A stretch of 43,465 nucleotides of DNA from Pseudaquabacterium terrae (GCF_013266755.1 NZ_JABRWJ010000022.1:1-43465); one strand, 5' to 3'. Positions 23,774 to 31,879 are shown, numbered from the stretch's first letter. Numbers and translations: made by a program. Notes: a model not told the origin generated them from the sequence alone.

Positions 23774-25312
23774 ATGGCGATCGAGAACGCGCAGCGGCAT
23801 CTTCACCTCAAGCGCGCAAGTGCGCGGGCCCAGCGGCTTGACCTTGAACAACGCGTCTTGCGCGCGCTGGCCGAAGCGCTGAAGGCGAGGTTCGGCAGCA
23901 CGTTCGCGCAGCAGTTGCAGCATCAGCAGCGAATTCAGCTGCAGCAAGTCAGGCACCCCCTGCAGCTGTTCGACGAACTCTCCGTGAACTGGCCGAAGGC
24001 CCTGCGGGACTACCTGCTGGAGAACTGGCAGGCCTTTGCCGACGTGCAGCAGCAACAACAGCAACAGCAACAGGAGCAGCAGCAGCAACAACAGCAGCAG
24101 CAGCAGGAGGAGGAGGAAGAAGAGGAGGAGCTGCGAAGCCACCGACAGCGCCGGCATGAGCATGGGCACCAGCGTCAGCAGCAACAGGAGCAACAACAGC
24201 AACCGCAGCAACGGCAGCAACCGCGGCAACTGCAGCGGCAGGAGCCCCAAGCGCCGCGGGAAAGTGAATCGGAATTGGCGCGAATCGCTCTCGAAAGGAT
24301 TCTGAATCGAGAGCTCGAGCTCTCGAGAATGCTAGTTCAAGCGAACGACGACGTGGAAGCGCTTGCCGCAGACGTCGAGTCCAAGTCGGAACCTGTGCGC
24401 CAATCGGATCAGCCGGCAGTCCTCGAAGAACACCTTCAATTCTCCCTGTGGAGCCCCCACGCTGTCGCAGTCGGTCAAACGTTTGTGCTCGACTTTTGGG
24501 TGCATACGGCGTCACAGGCTACAAAGGTGCAGGCCCTCATGAATCGCATGGGGCAATCGGCAGTCGGCAAGCCTTGCGACAGCGTGACATCGCGTGCGGC
24601 AGCGCTGACAGTTCGCTTGCTGTGTCCGGCGCTCGTGATCGAGCAGGACTTGCAACTGCTGACCTGGACCGGGACGGAGAACTCGGCGTCGTTCACCTGC
24701 CGAGCCGATTCCGGTTCATGGGGGGGCACCGTGCAAGGCTACTTCGACGTACGCGCAGGCGGCCTCAGCTTGAGCCGACTTCCCTTTGAACTGAAACTCA
24801 CGGCAGGGCCGCAATTGCAGCAGCAGCAGCAAGTGCCGTGGCAGCAGCAGCAACAACAACAGCAGCAGTTTCAAAAGATGTCGTGGACGAGCTTCGCACG
24901 CGGAACGGCTTTCGCTTCTTACTCCAGCGAAGACCGAATCGATGTGCTGCGCTGCACAGAGGGTCTAAAGAAGGGGGCTCCGTTCATGGATGTATATCTC
25001 GATATTGTCAAGCTCCGGTCCGGCGACGACTGGGAACGCACCTTGATGGCCTACATCCGGACAAGCGACGTCTTCTATCTCTTTTGGTCTCCTTCCGCAG
25101 CCAAGTCGAATTGGGTCGATCGCGAGTGGCGGTACGCGTACCAAGAGCGTGGTCTCGACTTCATCGATCCGTTCCCGTTGGAAGACCCTCGGCTCGTTCC
25201 TCCGCCCACGGAACTGGAAAGACTCCATTTCAATAGCGCATATCTCAGCCACATCAATGCAGAGAAGTACATCAAGGAACGTATGCGCGCGATTCCCCAA
25301 ACTGGTCACTGA
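23774..25312 (+). CDS. TIR-domain protein with polyglutamine/polyglutamate tracts
   Basis: 512 aa. Order: helical Gln/Arg-rich N-terminus (1-90); Q92-100, E101, Q102-111, then E112-119; a second Q-rich stretch (135-156); a helical linker; a beta-sandwich-like domain (220-342, FSLWSPHAVAVGQTFVLDFWVH ... GGLSLSRLPFELKL); a third Q tract (about 348-365); and a C-terminal TIR domain (376-495). TIR motifs: AFASYSSEDR, VYLDIVKLRSGDDW, SDVFYLFWSPSAAKSNWVDREWR, DPFPLEDPRLVPPP. Glu451 in the W-V-x-x-E motif is the likely NADase glutamate. The beta-sandwich/TIR combination is known in bacteria; the polyQ tracts are not usual. Probably an abortive-infection NADase; the trigger is unknown. Confidence 0.82.
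   Translation: MAIENAQRHLHLKRASARAQRLDLEQRVLRALAEALKARFGSTFAQQLQHQQRIQLQQVRHPLQLFDELSVNWPKALRDYLLENWQAFADVQQQQQQQQQEQQQQQQQQQQEEEEEEEELRSHRQRRHEHGHQRQQQQEQQQQPQQRQQPRQLQRQEPQAPRESESELARIALERILNRELELSRMLVQANDDVEALAADVESKSEPVRQSDQPAVLEEHLQFSLWSPHAVAVGQTFVLDFWVHTASQATKVQALMNRMGQSAVGKPCDSVTSRAAALTVRLLCPALVIEQDLQLLTWTGTENSASFTCRADSGSWGGTVQGYFDVRAGGLSLSRLPFELKLTAGPQLQQQQQVPWQQQQQQQQQFQKMSWTSFARGTAFASYSSEDRIDVLRCTEGLKKGAPFMDVYLDIVKLRSGDDWERTLMAYIRTSDVFYLFWSPSAAKSNWVDREWRYAYQERGLDFIDPFPLEDPRLVPPPTELERLHFNSAYLSHINAEKYIKERMRAIPQTGH
24047..24130 (+). repeat. CAG/CAA then GAG/GAA trinucleotide tract
   Basis: Nineteen glutamine codons interrupted by one Glu codon are followed by eight Glu codons, all as mixed CAG/CAA and GAG/GAA triplets. 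Similar Q-rich stretches follow at about 24176-24241 and 24815-24868 in the same gene. Because the unit is three bases, length changes would alter the protein but not the frame. Mixed codons argue that slippage has been limited or that the tract is selected at protein level. Confidence 0.85.
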
Positions 25313-25478
25313 GGGACCCAACCGTACAACGGCAACTCAGGGCCGATTGCGTCGGGCGCGGTCGGTCGGCAGTGATCTGGTCGTCGGGGCCGAGCACCCG
25401 AGGGTCGCAAGCAGGCCACCCGGCCCACCAACCGTTTCACCCCCGCGCCGCACGTCATCGACCACGCCCCCCGCGCCC

Positions 25479-26684
25479 TCAACCCGCCCCCACCACCACC
25501 CCATGCGGATCAATGACGAACTTCTTCGCCACCCCCGCATCGAATTCCGCATACCCCTGCGGCGCGTCATCCAGCGAAATCACCTGCACCCCCACCGTCT
25601 TCGCAATCGCGATGCGGTCCCACAGGATGGCCTGCATCAGCGCGCGGTTGTACTTCATCACCGGCGTCTGACCGGTGAAGAAGCTGTGCGATTTGGCCCA
25701 GCCGAGGCCGAGGCGGATGCTCAATGCGCCGCGCTTCGCCGCCGAATCTTCCGCCCCCGGATCGTCGGTCACGTACAGCCCCGGAATGCCGATCTTGCCC
25801 GCCGCGCGCGTCACTTCCATCAGCGAGTTCAGCACCGTGGCCGGCGCTTCGTGCTGCGCGCCTTCGTGGCCATGGCCGCGCGCTTCGAAGCCCACTGCGT
25901 CGACGGCGCAATCGACCTCAGGCGTGCCGAGGATCTGCGCGATCTGCTCGGCGAGCGTGGCATCGAGCGAGAGGTTCACGGTCTGGAAGCCGACCTGGCG
26001 TGCATGCTCCAGCCGCTTTGCATTGACGTCGCCGACGATGATCACCGCGGCGCCCAGCAGTTGTGCCGATGCCGCGGCCGCCAGGCCCACCGGCCCGGCG
26101 CCGGCCACGTAGACCGTGCTGCCCGGCCCCACGCCCGCGCTCACCGCGCCGTGGTAGCCGGTGGGCAGGATGTCGGACAGGCAGGTCAAGTCGCGGATCT
26201 TCTCCATCGCCTGCGCCCGATCGGGAAACTTCAGCAGGTTGAAGTCGGCGTACGGCACCGTCACGTATTCGGCCTGGCCGCCGATCCAGCCGCCCATGTC
26301 CACGTAGCCGTAGGCGCCGCCGGCGCGCGCGGGGTTCACCGTCAGGCACACGCCGGTGTGCTGCTCCTTGCAGCTGCGGCAGCGGCCGCAGGCCACGTTG
26401 AAGGGCACCGAGACGATGTCGCCCTTCTTCAATGACTCCACGTCGCGCCCGAGCTCCAGCACCTCGCCGGTGATCTCGTGGCCGAGGATCAGCCCGGCCG
26501 GCGCCGTGGTGCGGCCGCGCACCATGTGCTGGTCGGAGCCGCAGATGTTGGTGGTGATCACCTTCAGGATCACGCCATGCTCGATGCGCCGCCCGCGCGG
26601 ATCGGCCAGCGTGGGGAACGGGATGCCCTGCACCTCGACGACGTTCTGCCTGATGTAGGCCACGCCCCGGTTGTCGCTGCTCAT
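25479..26684 (-). CDS. fdhA: Glutathione-independent formaldehyde dehydrogenase
   Basis: 401 aa. It is a zinc-dependent medium-chain dehydrogenase that oxidises formaldehyde with bound NAD, without glutathione. Catalytic zinc residues lie in C48-G-S-D-QH and GHE (68-70). The structural zinc is C99-x2-C102-x2-C105-x7-C113. The dinucleotide motif is VAGAGPVGLAA, and VDCAVDAVGFEARGHG is typical of FdhA (Pseudomonas PA5421 type). It detoxifies formaldehyde released by GbcAB, DgcAB and SoxBDAG, so its place fits. It lies 33 bp after choX with GAAGGAG before the ATG. Confidence 0.95.
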   Translation of the reverse strand: MSSDNRGVAYIRQNVVEVQGIPFPTLADPRGRRIEHGVILKVITTNICGSDQHMVRGRTTAPAGLILGHEITGEVLELGRDVESLKKGDIVSVPFNVACGRCRSCKEQHTGVCLTVNPARAGGAYGYVDMGGWIGGQAEYVTVPYADFNLLKFPDRAQAMEKIRDLTCLSDILPTGYHGAVSAGVGPGSTVYVAGAGPVGLAAAASAQLLGAAVIIVGDVNAKRLEHARQVGFQTVNLSLDATLAEQIAQILGTPEVDCAVDAVGFEARGHGHEGAQHEAPATVLNSLMEVTRAAGKIGIPGLYVTDDPGAEDSAAKRGALSIRLGLGWAKSHSFFTGQTPVMKYNRALMQAILWDRIAIAKTVGVQVISLDDAPQGYAEFDAGVAKKFVIDPHGVVVGAG

Positions 26685-26717
26685 GCCTTCTCTCCTTCGT
26701 TCAGCATTCGATGAGGT

Positions 26718-27668
26718 TCACGGCGCGCCGAGCAGCGCCTTGCGCACGGCGGCCAGTCCGTCCTCGCCGCCGAAGCTGCGCACGCCGCGCAGCCACGTCG
26801 CCAGCACCTCGGGGTTCTTGCGCAGCCAGTCGCGCGCGGCCTGCACGGGGCTCGTCTTCTCGACGATCGCGGCCATCACCTGGTTCTCGATGTCCGTCGT
26901 GAACTGCAGGTTGGCGAGCAGCGCACCGACATTCGGGCAGCGCCGCCCGTAGCCGGCCTGCACGGCGGTGTAGATGCTGGACTCGCCGAAATTCGGGCCG
27001 AACACCGCATCGCCGCCTTCCAGGTAGCGGATGCGGAACTGCACGTTCATCGGGTGCGGTTCCCAGCCGAGGAAGACGATGGGCCGGCGGTCTTTCACGG
27101 CACGCTGCACCTCGGTGAGCATGCCGCTCTCGGACGACTCCATGCGCCTGAAGTTCGCCACGCCGAATTCGTTCTTCTCGATCATTCGCTGGATCAGCGC
27201 ATTGCTGCCGGTGCCCGGCTCGATGCCGAAGATGCGGCCATCGAGCGCCTTCTCGAAGCGATGGATGTCGGCAAACCTTTTCAGGCCCTGGGCGTGCAGG
27301 TAGTCCGGCACCGCCAGCGTGGCCTTCGCGCCGGTCAGGTTGGGCTGCTCCAGCACCTGGATCTGCCCGGCTTTCACGAAGGGCTCGATGCGCGGGCTCA
27401 TCACCGGCTTCCAGTAGCCGAGAAAGGCGTCGACGTTGCGCGCCGCCATGCCGGCGAAGGCCACGCGCACCGAGGCGTAGGTGATGCTCGGCCGGTAGTC
27501 CAGGCCCTCCAGCACCACGGCGGCCAGGCCGGTGGTGGCGGCGTTGTCGCTCCAGCCGACGTCGACCAGCCGCACGTCGCGGCAGGCCGGTGGGTCCTGC
27601 AGCGGCGCGGCGGCGGCGCCGCAGGCCAGCAGCGCGAGCGCCCACGGGGTTGTGCTGGCAAGGGACAC
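26718..27668 (-). CDS. choX: Choline (quaternary amine) ABC transporter binding protein ChoX/CbcX-like
   Basis: 316 aa, GTG start, N-terminal export signal (ALALLACGAAAAP). OpuAC/ChoX family: VRLVDVGWSDNAATTGLAAVVLEGL, YWKPVMSP, PNLTGAKATLAVPDYLHAQGLKRF, FGIEPGTGSNALIQRMI, VFLGWEPHPMN. The W-rich GWSDN, YWKP and GWEPH motifs are the aromatic box that binds trimethylammonium groups. It is divergent from the choV ATPase gene and upstream of fdhA. In Pseudomonas several binding proteins (CbcX, CaiX, BetX) share one CbcWV core, and the arrangement here suggests the same. Confidence 0.9.
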   Translation of the reverse strand: MSLASTTPWALALLACGAAAAPLQDPPACRDVRLVDVGWSDNAATTGLAAVVLEGLDYRPSITYASVRVAFAGMAARNVDAFLGYWKPVMSPRIEPFVKAGQIQVLEQPNLTGAKATLAVPDYLHAQGLKRFADIHRFEKALDGRIFGIEPGTGSNALIQRMIEKNEFGVANFRRMESSESGMLTEVQRAVKDRRPIVFLGWEPHPMNVQFRIRYLEGGDAVFGPNFGESSIYTAVQAGYGRRCPNVGALLANLQFTTDIENQVMAAIVEKTSPVQAARDWLRKNPEVLATWLRGVRSFGGEDGLAAVRKALLGAP

Positions 27669-27893
27669 GGTGGCACTCCGGCAATGGCTTCAAACGCCCG
27701 ATTGGAGACACAAGCGCCCGCCCGCTCAGGTCGTTTTTCGACATGCCCCAGCACGCACCCGACATCGGGGGTAATCCCCGGTGCAGTCAGCGCGCCGAAA
27801 GTCGCGGCAGTCCAAATCCTGGTCGCGGCACGAACAGGGCGGTGGGGGTCCTGCCGGATAAATTTCCGCTGCCACCGAAGGAATCATTGGGAT
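27669..27893. promoter_or_regulatory. Divergent promoter region choX-fdhA / choVW
   Basis: A 225-bp spacer between the two halves of the transport locus. It contains a small stem-loop CGGGG-GTAAT-CCCCG around 27766-27780 and a GAAGGA ribosome-binding site before choV. No clear sigma-70 boxes could be fixed. It is a probable target of GbdR or a BetI-type repressor, by analogy only. Confidence 0.4.
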
Positions 27894-28751
27894 ATGCCGC
27901 ACGCATCGGTCATCGAAGTCGAATGCCGCAACGTCTGGAAGGTGTTCGGCCAGCGCCACCGCGAAGCGCTGGAAGCCGCGCGCAGCCGCGGGCTCGACCG
28001 CAGCGAGGTGCAGCGCCAGTACGACTGCACGCTGGCCATCGCCGATGTGAACCTGCAGGTGATGAAGGGCGAGATCTTCTGCATCATCGGCCTGTCGGGC
28101 AGCGGCAAGTCCACGCTGGTGCGCCACGTCAACCGCCTGATCGAGCCCAGCGCCGGCGAGATCCGCGTCGGCGGGCAGGACATCGGCAAGCTCAACCAGA
28201 AGGCGCTGCGCCAGCTGCGCGCGCGCTCGATCGGCATGGTGTTCCAGAACATGGCGCTGCTGCCGCACCGCACGGTGCGCGACAACGTGGCGCTGGGCCT
28301 GGAGCTGCGCGGCATGCCGCGCGACCAGCGCTACGAGATGGCCGAGGAGAAGCTGCGCATGGTCAACCTCGAAGCCTGGGCCGACCACATGCCCTACGAG
28401 CTGTCCGGCGGCATGCAGCAGCGCGTGGGCCTGGCGCGGGCGCTGGCGGCCGACCCCTCGGTGCTGCTGATGGACGAGCCTTTCTCGGCGCTCGACCCGC
28501 TGATCCGCCGCCAGCTGCAGGAGCAGTTCATCGAGCTCTCGGCGCAGATGCACAAGACCACGCTGTTCATCACCCACGACATCGACGAGGCGATCCGCAT
28601 CGGCCACCGCATCGCGATCATGCGCGACGGTGTCATCGTGCAGACCGGCAGCGCCGAGCAGGTGGTGGGCCATCCGGCGGACGACTACGTCGCCCGGTTC
28701 GTACAAGGGATCTCGCTCGCCGCCGTGAAGGCCAAGGGAGCGCTGTCGTGA
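27894..28751 (+). CDS. choV: Choline/glycine betaine ABC transporter ATP-binding protein
   Basis: 285 aa. It is an ABC ATPase of the OpuAA/ChoV type. Walker A is GLSGSGKST (66-74), the Q loop is FQNMALLPHRTV, the signature is LSGGMQQR (170-177), Walker B is LLMDEP (191-196), and the H loop is ITHD. The N-terminal NVWKVFGQRHREALEAARSRGLDR is a feature of betaine/choline importers. It lacks the C-terminal CBS pair of OpuAA/ProV, as ChoV/CbcV-type ATPases do. It overlaps the permease start (GTGA). Confidence 0.93.
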   Translation: MPHASVIEVECRNVWKVFGQRHREALEAARSRGLDRSEVQRQYDCTLAIADVNLQVMKGEIFCIIGLSGSGKSTLVRHVNRLIEPSAGEIRVGGQDIGKLNQKALRQLRARSIGMVFQNMALLPHRTVRDNVALGLELRGMPRDQRYEMAEEKLRMVNLEAWADHMPYELSGGMQQRVGLARALAADPSVLLMDEPFSALDPLIRRQLQEQFIELSAQMHKTTLFITHDIDEAIRIGHRIAIMRDGVIVQTGSAEQVVGHPADDYVARFVQGISLAAVKAKGALS

Positions 28752-30106
28752 ACGCGCCCAGCGAGCGCGGGCTGATCAACAGCGTCAGCACCAAGCTGCG
28801 GCTGGAGCACGTGCGCCACTTCAGCGGGCTGAGTGCGCCGCACTACCTGGCGGTGTTCGAGCGCCTGGCCGGTGCGCAGCGTTCGCGCGTCAAGCTCAGT
28901 TGGGCGGCGCTGCTGGGCGGGCCGTACTGGGCCGCCGCACGCGGCCTCTGGGGGCTGTTCTGGCTGTCGCTGGTGCTCGACACGGTGGGCGCCTGCTGGG
29001 CCTTCAGCGAGTGGCGGTCGACGGCGCCGGCCGAGGGCATTCTGGTGCTCGCCTTCGGCCGGCTGCTCGTCGGCTTTGCCGGCAACTGGGCCTATTGGCA
29101 GGCCTTCTGCACGTGGCGGGTCGGGTCGAAGTCGAGCCATCGCTTCGACGCCTGGCGGCTGCTGCTGGCGGCGGGCATGGCGCTGCCGGCCTTCGCGCTG
29201 ATCGTGCTGCAGACGGCGGGTTATCCGCTGCCCGAGCTGGTGCGCAGCTTCCCCGTGGCGCGCACGATCAGCATCGCCACGCAGAACGGCATCAACCAGA
29301 CGGTGCACTGGCTCACGGTGAGCTGCGGGCCGTTCTTCGATGCGATCACGCTGGCCGTGCGCGGCGTGCTCGATGCGATCGAGCGGGTGCTGCTGGCGAT
29401 GCCCTGGCCCGCGCAGGTGCTGGTGCTGCTGCTGCTCGCCTGGCGCGCCGGCGGCGTGCGCGCGCTGCTGTTCGCGGCCGGCATCCTGGCCTACCTGGGT
29501 CTCTTCGGTTTCTGGGAGAAGGCGATCTCGACGATGTCGCTGGTGGCCGCGGCGGTGCTGATCTGCGTGCTGTTCGGCGTGCCGCTGGGCATCCTGTGCG
29601 CCAAGTACCGCATGCTGAACCGCATCGCCAATCCGGTGATGGACTTCATGCAGACGATGCCGAGCTTCGTCTACCTGCTGCCGGCGATCGCCTTCTTCTC
29701 GATCGGCAAGCCGCCGGCCGTGCTGGCGACGGTGGTGTTCGCGATGCCGCCGGTCATCAAGCTCACCGCGCTGGGCATCCAGGGCGTGCCGCGCGACGTG
29801 AAGGAGGCGATGCTCGCCTTCGGCGCGAGCCCGCTGCAATTGCTCGTCAAGGCGGAGCTGCCGATGGCCATCGACTCGATCATGACCGGCATCAACCAGA
29901 GCATCATGATGAGCCTGTCGATGGTCGTCATCTCGGCGCTGATCGGCGCGGGCGGCCTCGGTTTCGACGTGCTGTCTGCACTGCAGCAGATGGAGAACGG
30001 TGCGGGCCTGCTGGCAGGCCTGGCGATCGTGCTGTGCGCGATGTTGCTGGACCGCCTGGTCCAGGGACGCAACGGCGCCGGCGATAAACACAAGGGGAAG
30101 GAGTGA
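28748..30106 (+). CDS. choW: Choline/glycine betaine ABC permease with N-terminal DUF2628-like domain
   Basis: 452 aa from the GTG overlapping the choV stop. The C-terminal half (about 240-440) is a normal BPD_transp permease: TMSLVAAAVLICVLFGVPLGIL, NPVMDFMQTMPSFVYLLPAIAFF, GVPRDVKEAMLAFGASPLQLLVKAELPMA (EAA loop), MVVISALIGAGGLG. The first 150 residues are extra. HYLAVFERLAGA..SRVKLSWAALLGGPYWAAARGLWGLFWLSLVLD looks like DUF2628, a small membrane domain normally found as a separate protein. The usual ChoW/OpuAB has about 280 residues, so this is a fusion. The role of the added domain is unknown. Confidence 0.9.
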   Translation: MNAPSERGLINSVSTKLRLEHVRHFSGLSAPHYLAVFERLAGAQRSRVKLSWAALLGGPYWAAARGLWGLFWLSLVLDTVGACWAFSEWRSTAPAEGILVLAFGRLLVGFAGNWAYWQAFCTWRVGSKSSHRFDAWRLLLAAGMALPAFALIVLQTAGYPLPELVRSFPVARTISIATQNGINQTVHWLTVSCGPFFDAITLAVRGVLDAIERVLLAMPWPAQVLVLLLLAWRAGGVRALLFAAGILAYLGLFGFWEKAISTMSLVAAAVLICVLFGVPLGILCAKYRMLNRIANPVMDFMQTMPSFVYLLPAIAFFSIGKPPAVLATVVFAMPPVIKLTALGIQGVPRDVKEAMLAFGASPLQLLVKAELPMAIDSIMTGINQSIMMSLSMVVISALIGAGGLGFDVLSALQQMENGAGLLAGLAIVLCAMLLDRLVQGRNGAGDKHKGKE

Positions 30107-30117
30107 GGCGTTTTCGG

Positions 30118-30136
30118 CGCGGGCTGGCCACCCGCG
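30118..30136 (+). other. Small intergenic stem-loop before the second binding-protein gene
   Basis: CGCGGG (30118-30123) and CCCGCG (30131-30136) enclose the loop CTGGCCA in the 76-bp gap after the permease gene. No T run follows. Such a hairpin can protect the downstream mRNA for the binding protein, which is needed in excess over the permease. This is an inference. Confidence 0.35.
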
Positions 30137-30182
30137 TCGAAGGCGTGCTCGTGGTGCTGGAAATCCAACTTTGGAGTACGCA

Positions 30183-31163
30183 GTGAAACGGTTTCAACAC
30201 GCCCTCATGGCCGCCTGGGCAGCGGCTTTCCTCGGCGCTAGCGCCACGGCCATGGCCAAGGAAACCATCGTCATCGGCGACGTCAGCTGGGAGGCATCGC
30301 ATGCCGTCAGCAACGTGCTGAAGGTGATCATCGAAAGCCGGCTCGGTGCCGACGTCAAGATCATCCCCGCCGACCAGGCGGCGATCTTCGCGGCGATGGA
30401 CAAGGGCGACGGCAGCATCGACGTGCATCCCGAGCTGTGGCTGCCGGCGCAGGCCGATCGCCATGCCAAGTTCGTCGCCGCGGGCTCGAAGGAGACGGTG
30501 CTGGTCAACGACAAGCCCTACACCGGCAGCGACGGTCTGTTCGTGCCCGGCTTCGTGCAGGACAAGTACGGCGTCAAATCGGTGCAGCAGCTCGCCGACC
30601 CGAAGATCGCCAAGCTGTTCGACACCGACGGTTCGGGCAAGGGCTCGTACTGGCCCGGCGCACCGGGCTGGAACGGCACCAACATCGAGCTGATGCGCGC
30701 CAAGGGCTACGGCTACGACAAGACGATGAAGCCCTTCATCGTTTCCGACGCGGTGATGCGCGCCGAGCTGGCCAAGGCGGTGTCGGCGCAGAAGCCCTTC
30801 GTGCTGTACTTCTGGGAGCCCGAGGGCCTGTTCAAGAAGTTCGACCTGCGCAAGCTGGAGCAGCCGGCGCACAACGAGAGCTGCCACAAGATGGTGCAGC
30901 CGCAGGAGGCGCCCGATTGGCAGGACAAGGCCAGGATCGCCTGCGCATCACCGGCCAGCACGATTCACGTGGCCTATTCCAAGTCGCTGCACAAGCGCGC
31001 GCCCAAGGTCGCGCAGTTCCTCAAGCAGGTCAGCTTCGACGTGCCGACGATGAACGAATGGATCCTGCGGATCACCGACAAGACCGACCCGGCGGCGCTG
31101 GCCAAGGAATGGGTGGCGGCCAACCCGGACAAGGTCAATGCCTGGCTGGCGGGGGTGAAGTAG
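30183..31163 (+). CDS. Glycine betaine/carnitine-type ABC substrate-binding protein
   Basis: 326 aa, GTG start with GGAG upstream, signal peptide ending near TAMAKE (about 1-26). OpuAC/ProX family: ETIVIGDVSWEASHAVSNVL, SIDVHPELWLPAQADRH, DGLFVPGFVQDKYGVKSVQQL, GKGSYWPGAPGWNGTNIELM, FVLYFWEPEGLF. The Trp residues of SWE, LWLP, YWPGAPGW and YFWEP are candidates for the trimethylammonium cage. The ligand could be glycine betaine (BetX-like) or carnitine (CaiX-like); closeness to the cdh genes slightly favours carnitine. It is the third gene of the ABC operon. Confidence 0.9.
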   Translation: MKRFQHALMAAWAAAFLGASATAMAKETIVIGDVSWEASHAVSNVLKVIIESRLGADVKIIPADQAAIFAAMDKGDGSIDVHPELWLPAQADRHAKFVAAGSKETVLVNDKPYTGSDGLFVPGFVQDKYGVKSVQQLADPKIAKLFDTDGSGKGSYWPGAPGWNGTNIELMRAKGYGYDKTMKPFIVSDAVMRAELAKAVSAQKPFVLYFWEPEGLFKKFDLRKLEQPAHNESCHKMVQPQEAPDWQDKARIACASPASTIHVAYSKSLHKRAPKVAQFLKQVSFDVPTMNEWILRITDKTDPAALAKEWVAANPDKVNAWLAGVK

Positions 31164-31214
31164 TCAACGGCGCTGCGCGCACTGGTCCGGCGCGGCGCCT
31201 CTGCGGCGTCGCGA

Positions 31215-31535
31215 TCAGGCGGCTTCTGCGTGCAGGCGGACACCCAGTGCCCGGGCGACCTTGAGCACGGTGGCGAAGCTAGGGTTTCCGTTTTCGCTGA
31301 GCGCCTTGTAGAGGCTCTCGCGGCTGAGTCCCGCATCGCGAGCCACCTGCGACATTCCTTTTGCGCGCGCGATGTCGCCAAGCGCTCGAGCGATGCCTGC
31401 GGCGTCGTCGGGGGCCTCCGCAAGCCAGGCATCGAGATAGGCCGCCATCTCTTCTGGCGTGCGCAGCTGCTCGGCGACGTCGTAGGGAACGGTCTTGGTC
31501 TTCGCGGCTGATTTCTTGAGCGACCCCTTGGGCAT
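31215..31535 (-). CDS. HigA-like antitoxin (HI1420 type)
   Basis: 106 aa. An N-terminal acidic/basic segment (PYDVAEQLRTPEEMAAYLDAWLAEAPDD) is followed by an XRE-type helix-turn-helix (about 45-98: IARALGDIARAKGMSQVARDAGLSRESLYKALSENGNPSFATVLKVARALG). This is the pattern of 'addiction module antidote protein, HI1420 family'. It lies six bases after the toxin gene in the toxin-first order usual for this family. It would neutralise the toxin and repress the pair's promoter. Confidence 0.9.
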   Translation of the reverse strand: MPKGSLKKSAAKTKTVPYDVAEQLRTPEEMAAYLDAWLAEAPDDAAGIARALGDIARAKGMSQVARDAGLSRESLYKALSENGNPSFATVLKVARALGVRLHAEAA

Positions 31536-31541
31536 GACGAA

Positions 31542-31835
31542 CTACTCCTGCAAATTCCGGGCAAGCGCGATGGCTCGCTTGATGTCCTGTTGCTGGCTCG
31601 ACTTGTCGCCGCCGGCGAGCAGAACGATGAGCTCACCACCTCGCTCGGTGTAGTAGACGCGGTAGCCGGGACCGAAGTCGACCTTCAACTCCGACACACC
31701 ATCCGTGAGATTGCGGTACTGGCCAGGGTTCCCGTGAACAAGTCGATCGACACGAACCTGGATGCGCGCGCGACCGGCCTGATCCTTGAGAGCATTGATC
31801 CAATCACGATAGACCGCTGTCACCTGCACGCGCAT
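31542..31835 (-). CDS. HigB/RelE-like toxin (HI1419 type)
   Basis: 97 aa from the ATG at 31835; a longer frame starting at 31862 is possible. RelE-superfamily killer protein: VQVTAVYRDWINALKDQAGRARIQVRVDRL, NPGQYRNLTDGVSELKVDFGPGYRVYYTERGGELIVLLAGGDKSSQQQDI. The strings G..R.L..GV.ELR.D.GPGYR.YY and LL.GGDKS.Q..DI are the hallmark of the HI1419/Gp49-like family of ribosome-dependent mRNA interferases. It lies between the ABC operon and cdhR, so this pair was probably inserted into the amine locus. Confidence 0.9.
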   Translation of the reverse strand: MRVQVTAVYRDWINALKDQAGRARIQVRVDRLVHGNPGQYRNLTDGVSELKVDFGPGYRVYYTERGGELIVLLAGGDKSSQQQDIKRAIALARNLQE

Positions 31836-31879
31836 CGCTACATCGTATCCCATGGGATACACATGTCAAGCGTCAAGCG

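Noticed and set aside
24047-24868. CRISPR array or minisatellite
   Set aside because: The repeats are three-base CAG/CAA codons inside an open reading frame with clear flanking domains; there are no spacers.
22767-25312. A standard CBASS operon
   Set aside because: No CD-NTase, Cap2/Cap3 or HORMA/TRIP13 gene is present. The Cap15-like and TIR genes are 332 bp apart with no overlap, so the label is not supported.
27766-27780. Riboswitch or terminator before choV
   Set aside because: Only a 5-bp stem is visible, with no T run and no known riboswitch core.
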